A stretch of DNA of 64,000 bases from Gnetum montanum (GCA_015680685.1 MNCI01016273.1:309433-373432), one strand, 5' to 3'; positions 36,372 through 48,110 are shown, counted from the first letter of the stretch. Program-made: numbers and translations. Notes: a model not told the origin generated them from the sequence alone.

Positions 36372-36952
36372 TGTAACAACATTTCCCCAACATTGTTCGA
36401 CACCCCAAGGAATTCACAAAGATCTAATGGATTTGGAGTAGAAGACTTGGGGAATATGCCTTTAACAAGTAAGCAATCTAAGAGAGATTGCAAGTAGCAA
36501 CATAGATTCTTAATATATGTATGGGAATGCACCTCAAGGAGGATAACTAACTCCAAATGAGGACCTTGCAAATAAGCACACAAGCAACCCTATAGAAAAC
36601 ATTGGTGGAAGGGGAAGCGATGCATCTACAAGGGGTGGCACCTCACCCCTAGAACCCTCACAATCTGGTACAAGATGTGGCTTGGCATCACACTAGAACT
36701 ATCCAACCTTGGCTGCCTACATATCTACGACAACCATAGAATCAGGGCCATGTAGTTCTCCATGTGAGGGTAGTACAAAGAGAACTTAGAAAGAGTTGCA
36801 ACAAGAGGGTGTCCTATTGCTGACTTGGTACTGCCAAGCCAGGATGGGTTTTCTAACACTTGAGAGCCAACCAAGGATGCCTTAGAGTGTTCCATGGCCC
36901 CTGAACCATGGGGAGAGTGTAGGAGAACCACCACCCTAAGGCATTTCTCACA
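36372..36952 (-). repeat. 5' LTR of element C
   Basis: Partner of 30340-30919. It is followed on the plus strand by the TGTCC target duplication. Confidence 0.92.
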
Positions 36953-36957
36953 TGTCC

Positions 36958-38148
36958 TATGCTAACAATGACAACTTTGATAAAGAATGTCATGTGCTCC
37001 ATTATATTCTACTAAAGTATTTCCATGCTTTTGGAAGTAAGTAGTGGTAAAATATCAAAAAAAAAAAGTATCACTATCTCTATGTATGGATGATAAAAGG
37101 GCGAGCTAGGCTTTTGCATATCACACCATGCCTAGTTAAGTTCCAATGGGATTTTCTTCACCAACATCTTTTGCATGCAACGTTGTTAGCAACATAGATA
37201 AGGTTTGTTACATGGCAAATGGAAAACAACTTAGCTTTGATGGTGGAGCCTTTTGTATTTTTTTTTTGAAAAATATTTAAAAAATAATTATTTGTACTGC
37301 AAAGTTGTTTTAATTTTTGTTAATTACTCATTATAAAATGATAATCAGAGGGAGGCACATTTCTCATCCTTGCTAGCTGGGATATTGGAAAGGTTAGAAA
37401 ATGAGCAAAATCATTACCTCTTTGATGCACCCAAGCTAGTTGTCCATTGTAATGATCTTTAAAACATTAAAAAAAAACACATCCATACTAAAAGTTCAAA
37501 ATATTATAAATTATGACCAATAAAAGTTATTGGATGGGCATGGGATGTGGAATCCCTTTTCAATTTTTTTGTTTGTTTATTTTTAAATATTTTTTGTAGA
37601 TTTTTTTTCTTGTCCTTGTTTTTCATTTTATACTAAAGGTCAATATAATTCTAAATAATAATCTTGACACAAGCCATATTAGTTGGTGGTAAGTATTTGA
37701 ATAAGGTTATTATTTCTTAAATGATAATATCTAAATTCAAGCCTAACCACAACCACACAAAAGAAATTAAGCTTACTCATCCACCTACCTCCTTAGCAAG
37801 ATGGATGGTTCTTAAGTAAAAGTAAGTACGTATAAGACTCCTGATATGTATAAGATTCCTGTATTTAGTATAAAATCTCTACAACATGGATGCCATGGTC
37901 CCATTCTTAAAATCAGCATCTCAAAAGGTACAATCCATCACTGAGGAAGTTACACAACAAGGTGAAAGGTTTTTCTTATTGGTTCTATTTACGCATATGA
38001 AGATCCACAAATATAGACCTCTAGTTCTTTTGATTAAACACGTTTCAATAATTCCCATCAACATAATAAAGAAAGTCTCTTTCTCATTTTGGACTTGTTG
38101 ACTTGGTCACTACCACTTGGTCGACACTAGCTTTTATATATATATATA
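36958..38148. other. Unassigned DNA flanking element C
   Basis: No gene or element is recognisable. The (TA)n microsatellite at 38135-38148 marks the MITE insertion site. Confidence 0.55.
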
Positions 38149-38544
38149 TCAATTGGCTAAGATGATTTTAAAGAAGGTGATGTTAACCAAGCCCGACTAC
38201 TAGATGAGGTAACAAGAGAACTAAAAATAGAATCATTCATCCCTTCTCTATTTCTCTACCACTTACCCAATTTAGTTTTACCCTCTCAGTAAAATTTTCT
38301 CTATCTTTGTATGTTAATGGCATTTTTTAGCATTATTTATGTGAGAGATTTATTTCTCAAAAATGCTCAAAAATGCCATAAACAAACAAAGACAAAGCAA
38401 ACTTGATCGAGAGGGTAAAACTAAATTGGGTAAGTGGTAGAGAAATAAAGGGATGAGTGATTCCATTTTTAGTTATCTTGTTACCTCATCTAATAGTTGG
38501 GCTTGGTTAACATAATCTTCTTTAAAATCATCTTAACCAAGTGA
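38149..38544. mobile_element. Hairpin MITE inserted in a TA microsatellite
   Basis: A 396-bp inverted repeat with arms of about 185-190 bp (38149-38337 and 38361-38544) around a loop of about 23 bases. The arm termini are TCAATTGGCTAAGATGAT and the complement of ATCATCTTAACCAAGTGA. (TA)n runs flank both sides (38135-38148 and 38545-38570), as expected if TA was the target and was duplicated. There is no coding capacity. It is a non-autonomous DNA element whose source transposase is not in this window. Confidence 0.85.
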
Positions 38545-38570
38545 TATATATATATATATATATATATATA

Positions 38571-38705
38571 AGCTAGTGAGGTGGTTTTACTGACTATGAG
38601 TAGAATTTAGTTATTTTTTTAAGTTTTTATATTGTCGATTATCATTATAAAGGATAATTATAAATGTTCAAGTTGTTAAAATATTAATAGAACTATTGAG
38701 ATATG
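38571..38705. repeat. Repeat shared with 43388-43520
   Basis: About 135 bp starting AGCTAGTGAGGTGG and running through TTTTTTAAGTTTTTAT to ATTAATAGAACTATT. It matches 43388-43520 with a few substitutions and small gaps. It forms the right flank of the MITE insertion. Confidence 0.8.
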
Positions 38706-41262
38706 AAATATATAAACAGACTTGTTCATTCAATAAGACAATCCTAGTGAAAGGATTATTGGGACCTCATTGCCCAAGTTGAGCTCCCTTTCCTTTCCTC
38801 AAATTGTGGGTAGGATTTTATCAATTATGGTTTTCCCTACCCCTTTCTCTACTACCACCTCACCTTCTACCTCTCTTCTACTCCTATTGGAACCTACACA
38901 TAAAACTGAAGAAAATAAAAGCCAAACTACCAAGAACAAAGAAAATAAAGAATAACAAACATTTTTGTGTGTTTTTGAATATAATAAAATATCTAATAGT
39001 TAACGAAGCAAGTAAAGCATACTGGTCATAATTCTTTCAACGACTGCCATTTATAGTTATTTTCACTAAACTTTCTTCAATGATAGAATATTCAACTTTG
39101 TGACCAAATTTGTTACCCTAAAACAACCTTGGAAATTATCATATGCTAACTATTGTCCATTCCAAGTTCCAACCTGGCCACTAATGAACAAATTGACAGT
39201 TCACACGTCCATGGTTATGAGGGTTGGTATGATGATGCTAAACACCTAGAAACATAACTTCATATGGTCCTTAATAAGTGATGCAGAATGTTAGGCACAT
39301 TTTGTTGGTCTGAAAGCCCCTGGTTAAGCTTACCTTTCACATTCAGTGGTACCATAATCATCCATTATCTTTAGGAGACACATACCATAATATTGGCTCT
39401 AAATGTGTTTAAGAAATATCCCATTGTTATACTTTTGTTATGTTCTTTTAAATATGCAAAATCTAAACATCTAAATAGAGTTGTTCTATATGGCATTGGA
39501 GTAGGCTATCAAATAGTTTTAGGCTATGAATTCTTCACAAAATCATTCCATCATTTATAACATTTAAAAACTTTCATTATAATTACATATTATTTTAAAT
39601 ATGACATTCTTGATGGATCTTTCCCATCATTTAAATTCTTGATAAAAACAAAACATACCTACATATACCATTAATCTTATTAAAAGAAATATAGTTCTTC
39701 ACTATAACTTTTCTAGATGATTCAACCTTTGTACAATCATGAAAGTTTTTCTCAAGAGTCTAAACTTCTTTGCCTTTTAATGTATCTTTGGATTTAAGAC
39801 ACTTCTATTAGTTATGTTTAGATACATTAAAATTGAGATATTACACTTAGAAACATTAACTTAGTTTCTATCCTTTGGTTAACTTTTCTAAACTACCCTC
39901 CTTTCTTAAAATTACTGCTTTATCTTTTTCTTTTATTTTTAGTTTTTATCATCTTTAGTTATCTCTTGGTGTTGCTTCCATGCTTTTGAAAAAAAATCTT
40001 TGTGCTTCCTTCTTACACTTTTTTCATCTTTTTCCCCAAAATTTAAACACTTTTCATCACCTTTCAAAGTAAAGATAGTTGATAGGCCTCATCTAAAGTT
40101 TTATTTAAGCCTTATAAAATGAAAACTCTTATTGGTAGGTAAGATTTAACTCACTCAAGACATTGTTAGCTTGTAAATACTTAGTTAAAGATACATTTAC
40201 TTCTTCAAAATCTTCATAAAATTAGTATAGAAATAATTTATTTCTTTATTACTTTATTTATGCTTCTTGATGACCTTTTGTTTAACTGAAGTTTTATCTT
40301 CTTAAATTTATCTTAAGATATGCTTAATGAGCTATCACTTCTTGATGGGGATGTCATTCTTTGCAAAGTGTGCATTAGATTCTTTGTATAGTACAATGTG
40401 CATATTAAGTCGTTAAGTATTTCCTTAGTAATTTGGACATTAAGATAATATGGACCATGTTCTAGCTAGAAACATTTCTTCAATGCCTAAGCTTTATTCA
40501 AGAATATAAAACATTAGTCCCTTCAACTTTATTGAATGTGGTAATCTCTAGAAAATTGAAGATGAATGAAAATCCTAGGGGCTTTCACCTTAGAGAACCT
40601 TGGTTCTTAAGATATAAGTCTTAAAATAAAGAAATTCTCCTTTTCATCTCCAAATGCTGAATAGATCCCACATCCAAAGAGCCTTTCTACAAGTCTACAC
40701 AAACATCCTCCCACCCACAATCATTATCCTAAAATTTGCATATTTCTATGCAGATAATACCATTTTTAGGCTTATTCCCAGTTTTTCCACAACTCTGTTA
40801 TTCCTTCTCCATGGCCATAGGTCACGCTGGATCGACCGAAAATGCAATGGGAAAAACTTATTATTATTTCTATCATCATTTGTGATAATCCTCTACTGCG
40901 CTGTGAATGGCATGGTTGAACATGTGATTCTAGAAGAATAGGCCAACATTTCTATGGTTCGGGTCACTAGCGAACACCACCATTTTTACTACATTAGCCA
41001 CATCTACCTACGTCTCCTTTGGTGCCACGCTATTGGTTGCTTACTCTCCTTTGTGTGCACTGGAAAGTCAATGCTGCTTACCCTACATTGGTCAACGGCC
41101 ATGCTATCTTTTCCTACACATCAGCTGCCTATGTTCCTTTTTCACCCTCTCTCGCCTACTATGCAATTCCTGTACTCCATCACTGTAGCGCAAGGGCCAA
41201 AATGTTGACCATGCATCGTGGAAATAGATATGTACGCGTTAATCTAAGCTATTTTAGATTTA
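38706..41262. other. Unassigned DNA
   Basis: No transposon domain or gene can be supported. Short plus-strand open stretches at 40654-41309 have no recognisable motif and overlap each other in different frames. They may be LTR or other non-coding sequence. Confidence 0.5.
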
Positions 41263-41435
41263 AACCCAACCCGACCATCACCATAACTGTTCAAATTGTT
41301 GCAAATTAATTGATTTGAACCCAACCCAACCATCACCATAACTGTTCAATTTGTTGCAAATTAATTGATTTGAACCCAACCCTGCAAATTAATTGATTTG
41401 AACCCAACCCAACCATCATCATAACCGTAACTATT
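41263..41435. repeat. 55-bp minisatellite, 2 full and 2 partial units
   Basis: The unit begins AACCCAACCCAACCATCACC and ends ATTAATTGATTTG. Units are at 41263-41317 and 41318-41372, then a 28-bp internally deleted unit at 41373-41400, then a partial unit. It sits directly left of the LTR-related segment at 41502. Confidence 0.85.
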
Positions 41436-41501
41436 TGGTTTGCGTTTGACTGTTTGGTTCACATTTTTTCCAATTTGATGGGATCTTACATGGAGCATGA
41501 T

Positions 41502-41650
41502 GTGGAGGGTGACAAACTTCACTCCCCCCTCCATCACACTCAATGACACCAATGATGAGCAATGAGTACCCCTATGCTCAACCATACAAATCACTAAGCA
41601 TTCACATGCGATCCAATCAAATTTTGTAGACATGTTGGCCTCTTAGCTAA
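41502..41650 (-). repeat. Fragment of a Tat/Athila-like LTR end, primer site and leader
   Basis: The minus strand reads LTR-like sequence ending CTCATCA at 41553, then T and TGGTGTCATTGAGTGTGATGG (41531-41551). This aligns with the element A LTR end and tRNA-Asp primer site. The following leader AGGGGGGAGTGAAGTTTGTC has relatives at about 43036 and 48026. It is a truncated insertion: no coding region continues to the left. Confidence 0.6.
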
Positions 41651-42075
41651 AAACATCCATATCAAATCTTTAAAGGAGATCATATGTAACCTCCTATATC
41701 CCTAATCATATCAATGGCCATGTGAACGAGAATATACTCAACCAATCAATTGAAGTAATAACAAATTTCATTTCCCATAGTGCACACTCCAAACTTGTTC
41801 ATCCGCTCTTTTTGCTACATGCACATAACACCATTTTAGTACATGCTGAGCAACAAAAATCCATTCTACATCCAATTTTCATGGGCTGCCGTGGCCACCA
41901 TTAGCATTACAACCCTTGCCTTAGGAAATATTTGCAACATTGAAGAAAAAAAACACAGCCAATGTCACAAAACCAAAGTAGAAACACCAACATCCAATCT
42001 CTTACATTATCCATAGAAACATTCTCATAGACATTCATAGAGCCAGAATAAAATATCGTTAATTATGCCGTTGCA

Positions 42076-42110
42076 AACTTAGCCTTGGGCTCTGATGTGA
42101 AACTATCACA
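42076..42110 (-). other. Possible primer site CATCAGAGCCCAAGG
   Basis: The minus strand reads TTTCACATCAGAGCCCAAGG, close to the TGGTATCAGAGCC-type site of many plant elements. No LTR pair could be linked to it. Confidence 0.35.
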
Positions 42111-43035
42111 AAATTACATGATCATTCAAGACTTAAACTGATTTTTCACTACTGTATACACACAATTTGGTTATATATCTTGAACATTCATGGGTCATAG
42201 CTACTTGGTTCAGGGGCATAGAATTTGCTTAGTGGTAGAAATGGATGTGGTTTTTCTAGTTTCCTTGGATAGCTGGATCAACTACAATGGAATATGTCCT
42301 AAGTGATGCATCCCCAACCTAGCACATGTCCTGCTATGTTCTTTATCTTTTTCCACCTGTATCATCTTGAAAATGAAAAAAATGAGAAGAAATTAACCTG
42401 TAAACCAATAAAACCATGGCACAAGTGTTTGGGATGTGCAGGTGTAATCCATTGTGCTTCTATAGGTTCGTGACCTTAGAACACTACTGTGGTTCCTTGT
42501 CCACGACTACTACCTTTCTATCGCATTTTTTCCCATAACATGGCCTTTTCTAGCATTTTTTTCACTTGCATCTTTTCTTGCCTACTACAAATTGAATGTA
42601 AGCTAGCGAGCCATAACCAAATCTTAAGGTCTAGGCTAAACAATCTAGGCCAACTTCATGTGGAAGCCCTAGAATTCATGAATCGTGAGATCCTTCTCCT
42701 CCTCCTCCTCCTCTATCTTCCTCTTCATCATTTCCATTACCATTGTCCCATGCCTTCTTCACCTTCTTGAGAAGCCCCTTTCGAGCTTCCACAACTATGC
42801 AAGTTGAGATGTAATTGATGCATCTTTGCTCTAACTCCAGCATCGTTGTCACCATAGTAGCAATAGCAGCAATATTGGCAACCTCTATAAAAATATGACA
42901 AATGCAGAGCAATGCCCCCATGTAAAAAAATTCAGATTTGGCTCCATTGCAGTGACTCTTTGGCTTCTCGACTTTTTAGATTCAGCTTCCTTGTAGTAAC
43001 TCTTTAGCTCCCTTACATGTGGCATATGACATACA

Positions 43036-43110
43036 GGATGACAAAATACACTCCACCCCTACCCCCATCATGCGAGACATGTTGGCCTCTATGCCAAAAT
43101 TATCTCATGT
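43036..43110. repeat. Repeat related to 41502-41650 and 48026-48110
   Basis: It shares the order GATGACAAAATACACTCC...CCATCA...GACATGTTGGCCTCT...GCCAAAAT with the other two. All three are probably edges of one repeat family. Confidence 0.6.
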
Positions 43111-43370
43111 CTCAAATGAGATTAACCTAAGATTTATTTTAACGTGAAAATATGTTCACCTAGCTTATAAAATCATGTTGACCTTTTAATGCTATATATT
43201 TTATATTCATATATATAGACACATCCATTTACAAAGGTAATTAAACCTTATATTTTTTAAAATTAAAAAAATATAAAAATGTAACATGAAAATAAAAAGT
43301 TATATTAAGCTACAACTAGAATTCCACAAGAACCCAAGCCAAATCATGATTCCAAATATTACACTAGCTT

Positions 43371-43520
43371 AGAATATATATATATAAGCTAGTGGAGTGG
43401 TTTCGTGGGCAATGAGTAGAATCTAATTAGTTTTTTAAGTTTTTATGTTATCAATTATCATGATAAAGGACATAGTTATAAATGTTCAATTTGTTAAAAT
43501 ATTAATAGAACTATTTAAAT
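43371..43520. repeat. Copy of the 38.57-kb repeat with an uninterrupted TA run
   Basis: ACACTAGCTTAG, a short (TA)n, then AAGCTAGTGGAGTGG. The right side matches 38571-38705. The TA run that holds the 396-bp MITE at 38149 is intact here, so it may represent the empty site. Confidence 0.65.
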
Positions 43521-43789
43521 AACATCACTATTTGCATTTCAAATAATATATACTAGTAAATATAAATTGGTAGAAATAAAAGCTTATATATTTTGTATAT
43601 GTTGATGAAGGAATACATTGCACAATTATTGCAACAAATATTTTAGAGTTGTAGAATAGGATTGAACAAAAGGAAAAATATAGTGATAAGTGTGAACTAA
43701 ATATGCCTAATCCTTCAATTGAGCTAAACGAACTTCTTGTGCGATTCTACTATGAAGATGTTTAGTATCTAAAATCTTTTTGTATCTTT

Positions 43790-44720
43790 ACACAAAGATA
43801 GGAAGATGAATCTTTAAAGAATCAATGATCTTGACTCTAAATAATGCAACAAACATTAGACTTATAACTTCTCTTGAACCAATGTCAATAGTAGCCTTAT
43901 CTAGTGTCATTCCTTGAGATTTATGAATAGTCATAGCCCATGCCAAGTGTAATGGTAACTAACGTGATGCTCCTTGGACCATAGATATAATTGGCACATG
44001 ATGAGAATTACCATTATCAAAGGGACATCCAATGTAGGAGTCAAAATCAACAACAACATACGATGGTAATGTAGGTGGCTATTTACCTAGATAACACATA
44101 ATACTATGAATTGTGCCAAGTGCACCATTCACCAATCCTACTTCAGGCTAAAGGTTAACTGTGAGCATAACCTTTGCACATTTACATATAAGCAAAGATC
44201 ACTCAATATCATCATTGTTATCATCTAAGATTCTAAATCCATGAGGATTTCTATCTGCTACACACATAGCAATGGGTCTCTACATAGTTTGCAACATCTT
44301 CTTATTGTGTAATTGGACTTCATCCTTTGTATCATATAAATGCATTGATTCTTCATAAGTGTCTAATCCACTCAAATTGGATGGAAGATTCATTTAAGTA
44401 GCCAAGAAATTATAATCTTCATCATGGCTTTTTCCTTCTCTAATATGCATCAAAACTTCCCTAAATTTTTGTTGTTGAGGATCAATTCTAGACTGATGAT
44501 AAACAACATCTAAAACAACAAAGGTTTGAAATGATTGCTAGACCCCTATAATATCTAGATTCCTGGATGCATAAGGCAGAACATTAGGTACAAGAGGAAG
44601 CTAACCCAAATCATCTATCAATATAACTGATCTTCTTTGAAATGCTCAAACTAGAATGAATGGTTGCTACGTTAATGTTAAATGTTGTAGCTCTTGTGGG
44701 TGTCATGACAAGTAAAGCAT
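43790..44720 (-). pseudogene. Helitron-like PIF1-family helicase domain, decayed
   Basis: The C-terminal half of a RepHel protein, the helicase that unwinds DNA during rolling-circle transposition. On the minus strand one reading passes through MTPTRAATFNINVATIHSSL (about 44660-44715), then HLYDTKDEVQLHNKKMLQTM (about 44280-44345), CAKVMLTVNL and EVGLVNGALGTIHSI (about 44095-44195), then LPSYVVVDFDSYIGCP (about 44030-44080) and LAWAMTIHKSQGMTLDKATI (about 43885-43950). These match the order of PIF1 superfamily 1B motifs. Stops interrupt several segments and the Walker A site near 44760-44850 is not readable. It lies downstream of the Rep pieces in the correct order. Confidence 0.82.
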
Positions 44721-46400
44721 TATGTTTTTCATGAAACATGACAAAGCACACCTATGAGAAATGGCTTTCCTATATCAGCTGTTTCTTAAATAATCATTCA
44801 TAATGAAGAAACAACTTCATCCATTGACCATGAAAACATCATATGCCCTACAATTTTATTATAGCATTTCTTTTGTTTTTCACCTAACTTATTAGAATTG
44901 TAGGTACTATAGTCATGACCAATAACAATCATGGAGCGAGATAAGTTATTATTGGCAATAAACTTGTAGCAAACTTTGGAACATCCTCTCTCAAACGCTA
45001 TAATACCCAGTCATGCATTCTATCAACATCCCATATGCCAAGCATCTCCAATTCTATTCTCTAAAAATGGCCTATTGATAAAAGATGATAGTTTAGGATT
45101 CCAAAATCATATTCCTCATGATCCTTCACCTGGGGAGTTAGATCTTCAAATTGTCTTTCTTCCTCCATAGCTTGTTGGAATTCTTCTTCACTATTAATCT
45201 CTAATACTACATACAAATGTTGAATGGACAATTATTCCATTTCAACCTCTTCATCATTTGAACCAAGATTTTGCTTGAAATCTCTAAACAAGCAATGCAA
45301 TAACAACATAGCCCAATAGTATTCAATCCATTTTTGTTCTCCTTACTTTGGTGTTTTTAGAAACATGGGATAATATCTTATAATAGCATTTGGCTTCAGG
45401 TGACGCAAATTCCAATTTAGGTTATTCTTATTCTTCATGTTGCAATTGTACTCTTTAAAAGCCTACAGTAATGATACACCCTCCATCGATAGTGGATGTT
45501 TTCGATACATATTAATAAGAGTTATGTAGTTTTTAGCTTCATCAGTTTCATCTAAATTAGTTTGAACTTTTTTGTATACCTCTTAAGAAACATTGAGTGT
45601 GCAGAAAACACGACTGTAGTTTACCAAAGGAAGCTCATACAACATGTGGTAGATCTCCATATCATCAATGTCTCTATCTACAACAACATCCATCATGAGC
45701 CTTCTGTAGACTGATAAATCATCTTCATGAGGATTCCTTGATTCAAAAATTTGCAACAACATCTCATGAAAAGATTGTGATTTCTTCTCTATTTTAGCTA
45801 CATATTTTGTGATATATTTTATGACAACATATCATGACATTACTGATTGAAAATCTATATTTTCCCTTCATGTCTGAAGCATCATTTTGTTATGAACATT
45901 AAGCCTCAAATCATTTTTTCGAGGAACATAAGTAATCTCATTATTATTTTCTAGATCTCTCTTAAGAGTGGATTCTAAAGATAATGACCAAGGAACATTT
46001 TACCTAGAATTGAAAGATACATAAGTTCAATATCTATATAAATTTTTTTGCAAGATAAATTATAGTTTACTTGCTAATAAAAATGAATGCAATGGTGAGG
46101 AAATAGTAAGGAAAAAATAATTTGATTATAAAGTGGTATCTACAAACTTCTTTACCATTACATTTTTGTAAGCATGCACTAGGTTTGCAGACAGTATGTC
46201 TTTGAACAGCATCAACCAAATCAGCATAATCACTTTATAGATCCATACATTATAGTTGTTCAGTAGTTAACTCACATGGATGATGCAAGATATTTACACA
46301 TAAAGCCTAAGTGGGATGCCAAATTGAAAGATATAATAATGGAGAAATTAATATCTACATATTCAAAGCAACATCAGCAAGAAAAAAACTTTATGTAAAG
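44721..46400 (-). pseudogene. Linker between Rep and helicase in the Helitron remnant
   Basis: This is the stretch expected to hold the helicase start (Walker A) and the region between Rep and Hel. I can read only scattered residues and many stops, and I assign it by position. Confidence 0.4.
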
Positions 46401-46439
46401 AACATAAAAGATAAATAAGAACTTACATTGTTTGGATAT

Positions 46440-46940
46440 TCATTCGTTATAAATCTTGGATTTCATGCATTTGTAATTGAATCAAAAAATTCTTTTGCCA
46501 TACACATGACATGAGAATCATTATGGTCGAGTTCATCTACCTTTGGAGCACCTTGTATCCATAGAAAACCATGGACATGTGAAGATCTACGATGCTACCA
46601 CTCATATAATGTCTAATAGTCAAAAACATGGAATTCATTCATCAAAACTATTTAAAAAAAGGCAATGTGATGACAATGCACAAACTCTACAACTATATGG
46701 GAATTTTCTATGATAATACTTTGTCTTCAACATTTGAGTTCTGATGAGTTCTTAGGTGGATCTCCTTTCATTAAATTATGCAATTCATGCCAATAGAGAT
46801 CTGCTACACTCAGAGTAAAAAAAATAGTAGATGTTCTTAATTGATTTACCATGTCAGTTAGATCTACTTTACATTGATAACATATAAGTAGCTTAGATAG
46901 GTATAAAAAATGCTCAAAAATGCCAATAACCACAATTGTA
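46440..46940 (-). pseudogene. Helitron-like Rep (HUH endonuclease) domain, decayed
   Basis: Rep nicks and rejoins DNA in rolling-circle transposition. The minus strand reads QLRTSTIFFTLSVADLYWHE and LHNLMKGDPPKNSSEL (46730-46850), then EW, a stop and HRRSSHVHGFLWIQGAPKVD (46530-46610). His-Val-His at 46571-46579 is the HUH metal-binding motif. The context (EWxHRxSxHVHGFLW...GAP) looks more like the Helitron2/Helentron group than the common plant type, whose Rep usually reads FQKRGLPHAHIL. The Tyr motif was not located. Confidence 0.82.
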
Positions 46941-46975
46941 TCTTATTCATAGAGGGATGAGTGATTCCATTTTTA
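46904..46975. repeat. Internally deleted piece of the hairpin MITE
   Basis: AATGCTCAAAAATGCC and GGGATGAGTGATTCCATTTT match the right arm of the MITE at 38361 onward, with the middle of the arm missing. It cuts into the 5' part of the Rep region. Confidence 0.65.
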
Positions 46976-47238
46976 GTTAATTCACTTGCATTTCTTCTTG
47001 ATTATTTACATTATTAGTATCAATAATGTGGATCATTACATTGGATAAATTTCTAGGTGATGAGAGGGGATTCAAAGTTGACGTAGCCTAAAAAAATATA
47101 TGCAATGTAAGTACGTAAATAAAATAAGAAGATTTTCCTATGTTAAATATTTATTTTGAAATATTAAAAAATGCATAAATTACATACTCCTGAATTTCAT
47201 AGAATTAGTTGTCATTCTCGTTCATGTTATTTTGCTTC

Positions 47239-47490
47239 TCATTTTAGAAATCGTCTTCTCTTCTCTATAGTTATCGATTTTGGATTTCTAGTTTCTACGA
47301 TCCATGGTTGTCCTCCACCTCGACCACACCCATGTGCATTCCCACTACCACAACCTCCATGAATCGCATTACTTGTTGCAACAGATGGTTGCTGTTGCTG
47401 ATTTTGAAGAGAGTGTTTTGTGCCTTCTCTATTGGGACTAGTAGTAGCAATATCCATGTTTCTAAAAATGCATGAATTCAAATATTCCAC
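47239..47490 (-). pseudogene. Possible N-terminal segment of the Helitron protein
   Basis: An 83-codon open stretch with a Gln run (NQQQQ) and a Gly-rich tract GGCGSGNAHGCGRGGG. It lies upstream of Rep on the same strand, where the variable N-terminus of RepHel belongs. There is no diagnostic motif, and a MITE fragment and unclear sequence separate it from Rep. Confidence 0.35.
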
Positions 47491-47654
47491 CTCTTAATGC
47501 TAAAACACAATGCCTAAGTACAATATCTTTAAATAAATATTAGATTTATTTTCCTACCTAGTATAATCATTTTATGTTTGTTATCCATCATCATAACTAT
47601 CGTCCTACCCTACATTGCATTGCGTGGTAATTGTCACCGCACATTACATTGCAT

Positions 47655-48026
47655 CATAATCGTCGTCACCTTAATCGTCACTGTAACTATAACAATCACT
47701 GTAATTGTAACTGTAACCATCACCATCACCATAATCATAACTATAACCATAACCATCACCGTAACTGTAACTGTAATTGTTATCGTCACTGTAACCATAG
47801 TAACCATCACCGTAACTATCATCGTAACCATAACCATCATCGTTAGCATCACCATAACTATCATTGTAATCGTCACTGTCATCGTAATCGTAATCATAAC
47901 CATAACTATAATCGTAACTGTAACCATCACTATAATTGTAACCATCATTGTCATTATAACTATCTCTGCCACCATAATTATAATTGTAACTATCACTGTA
48001 ACTATAATTGTAACTGTAACCATCAA
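47655..48026. repeat. Hexamer-like cryptic repeat array
   Basis: About 370 bp built from trinucleotide-phased words such as CATAAC, TGTAAC and CATCAC. All frames stay open on both strands, giving spurious Thr/Ile/Val, His/Asn and Tyr/Asp-rich readings. It directly abuts the repeat at 48026-48110. Confidence 0.85.
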
Positions 48027-48110
48027 GGATGAAAAACTTCACTTCCCTTCCATCCTCCATTGCACTAGAGATGTTGGCCTCTTAGCCAAAATTACACCAT
48101 GTTGGATAAA
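48026..48110. repeat. Repeat related to 41502-41650 and 43036-43110
   Basis: It shares GATGAAAAACTTCACTTCCC, CCTCCATTGCACTAGAGATG and TTGGCCTCTTAGCCAAAATT with the other copies. Tandem repeats lie on its left side, as in the 41.5-kb copy. Confidence 0.65.

Larger units (their letters stand above)
30340..36952 (-). mobile_element. Element C: LTR retrotransposon with target duplication
   Basis: Two LTRs (30340-30919 and 36372-36952) of 580-581 bp are closely similar and share TGTAAC...TCTCACA ends. They are flanked by the 5-bp duplication TGTCC (30335-30339 and 36953-36957). A polypurine tract CTGGGGGAGGAT (minus strand) adjoins the left LTR, and a tRNA-Met-like primer site TGGTATTAAAG adjoins the right one, so transcription was on the minus strand. 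The 5.45-kb interior has no protein domain that I can recognise. Confidence 0.9.
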
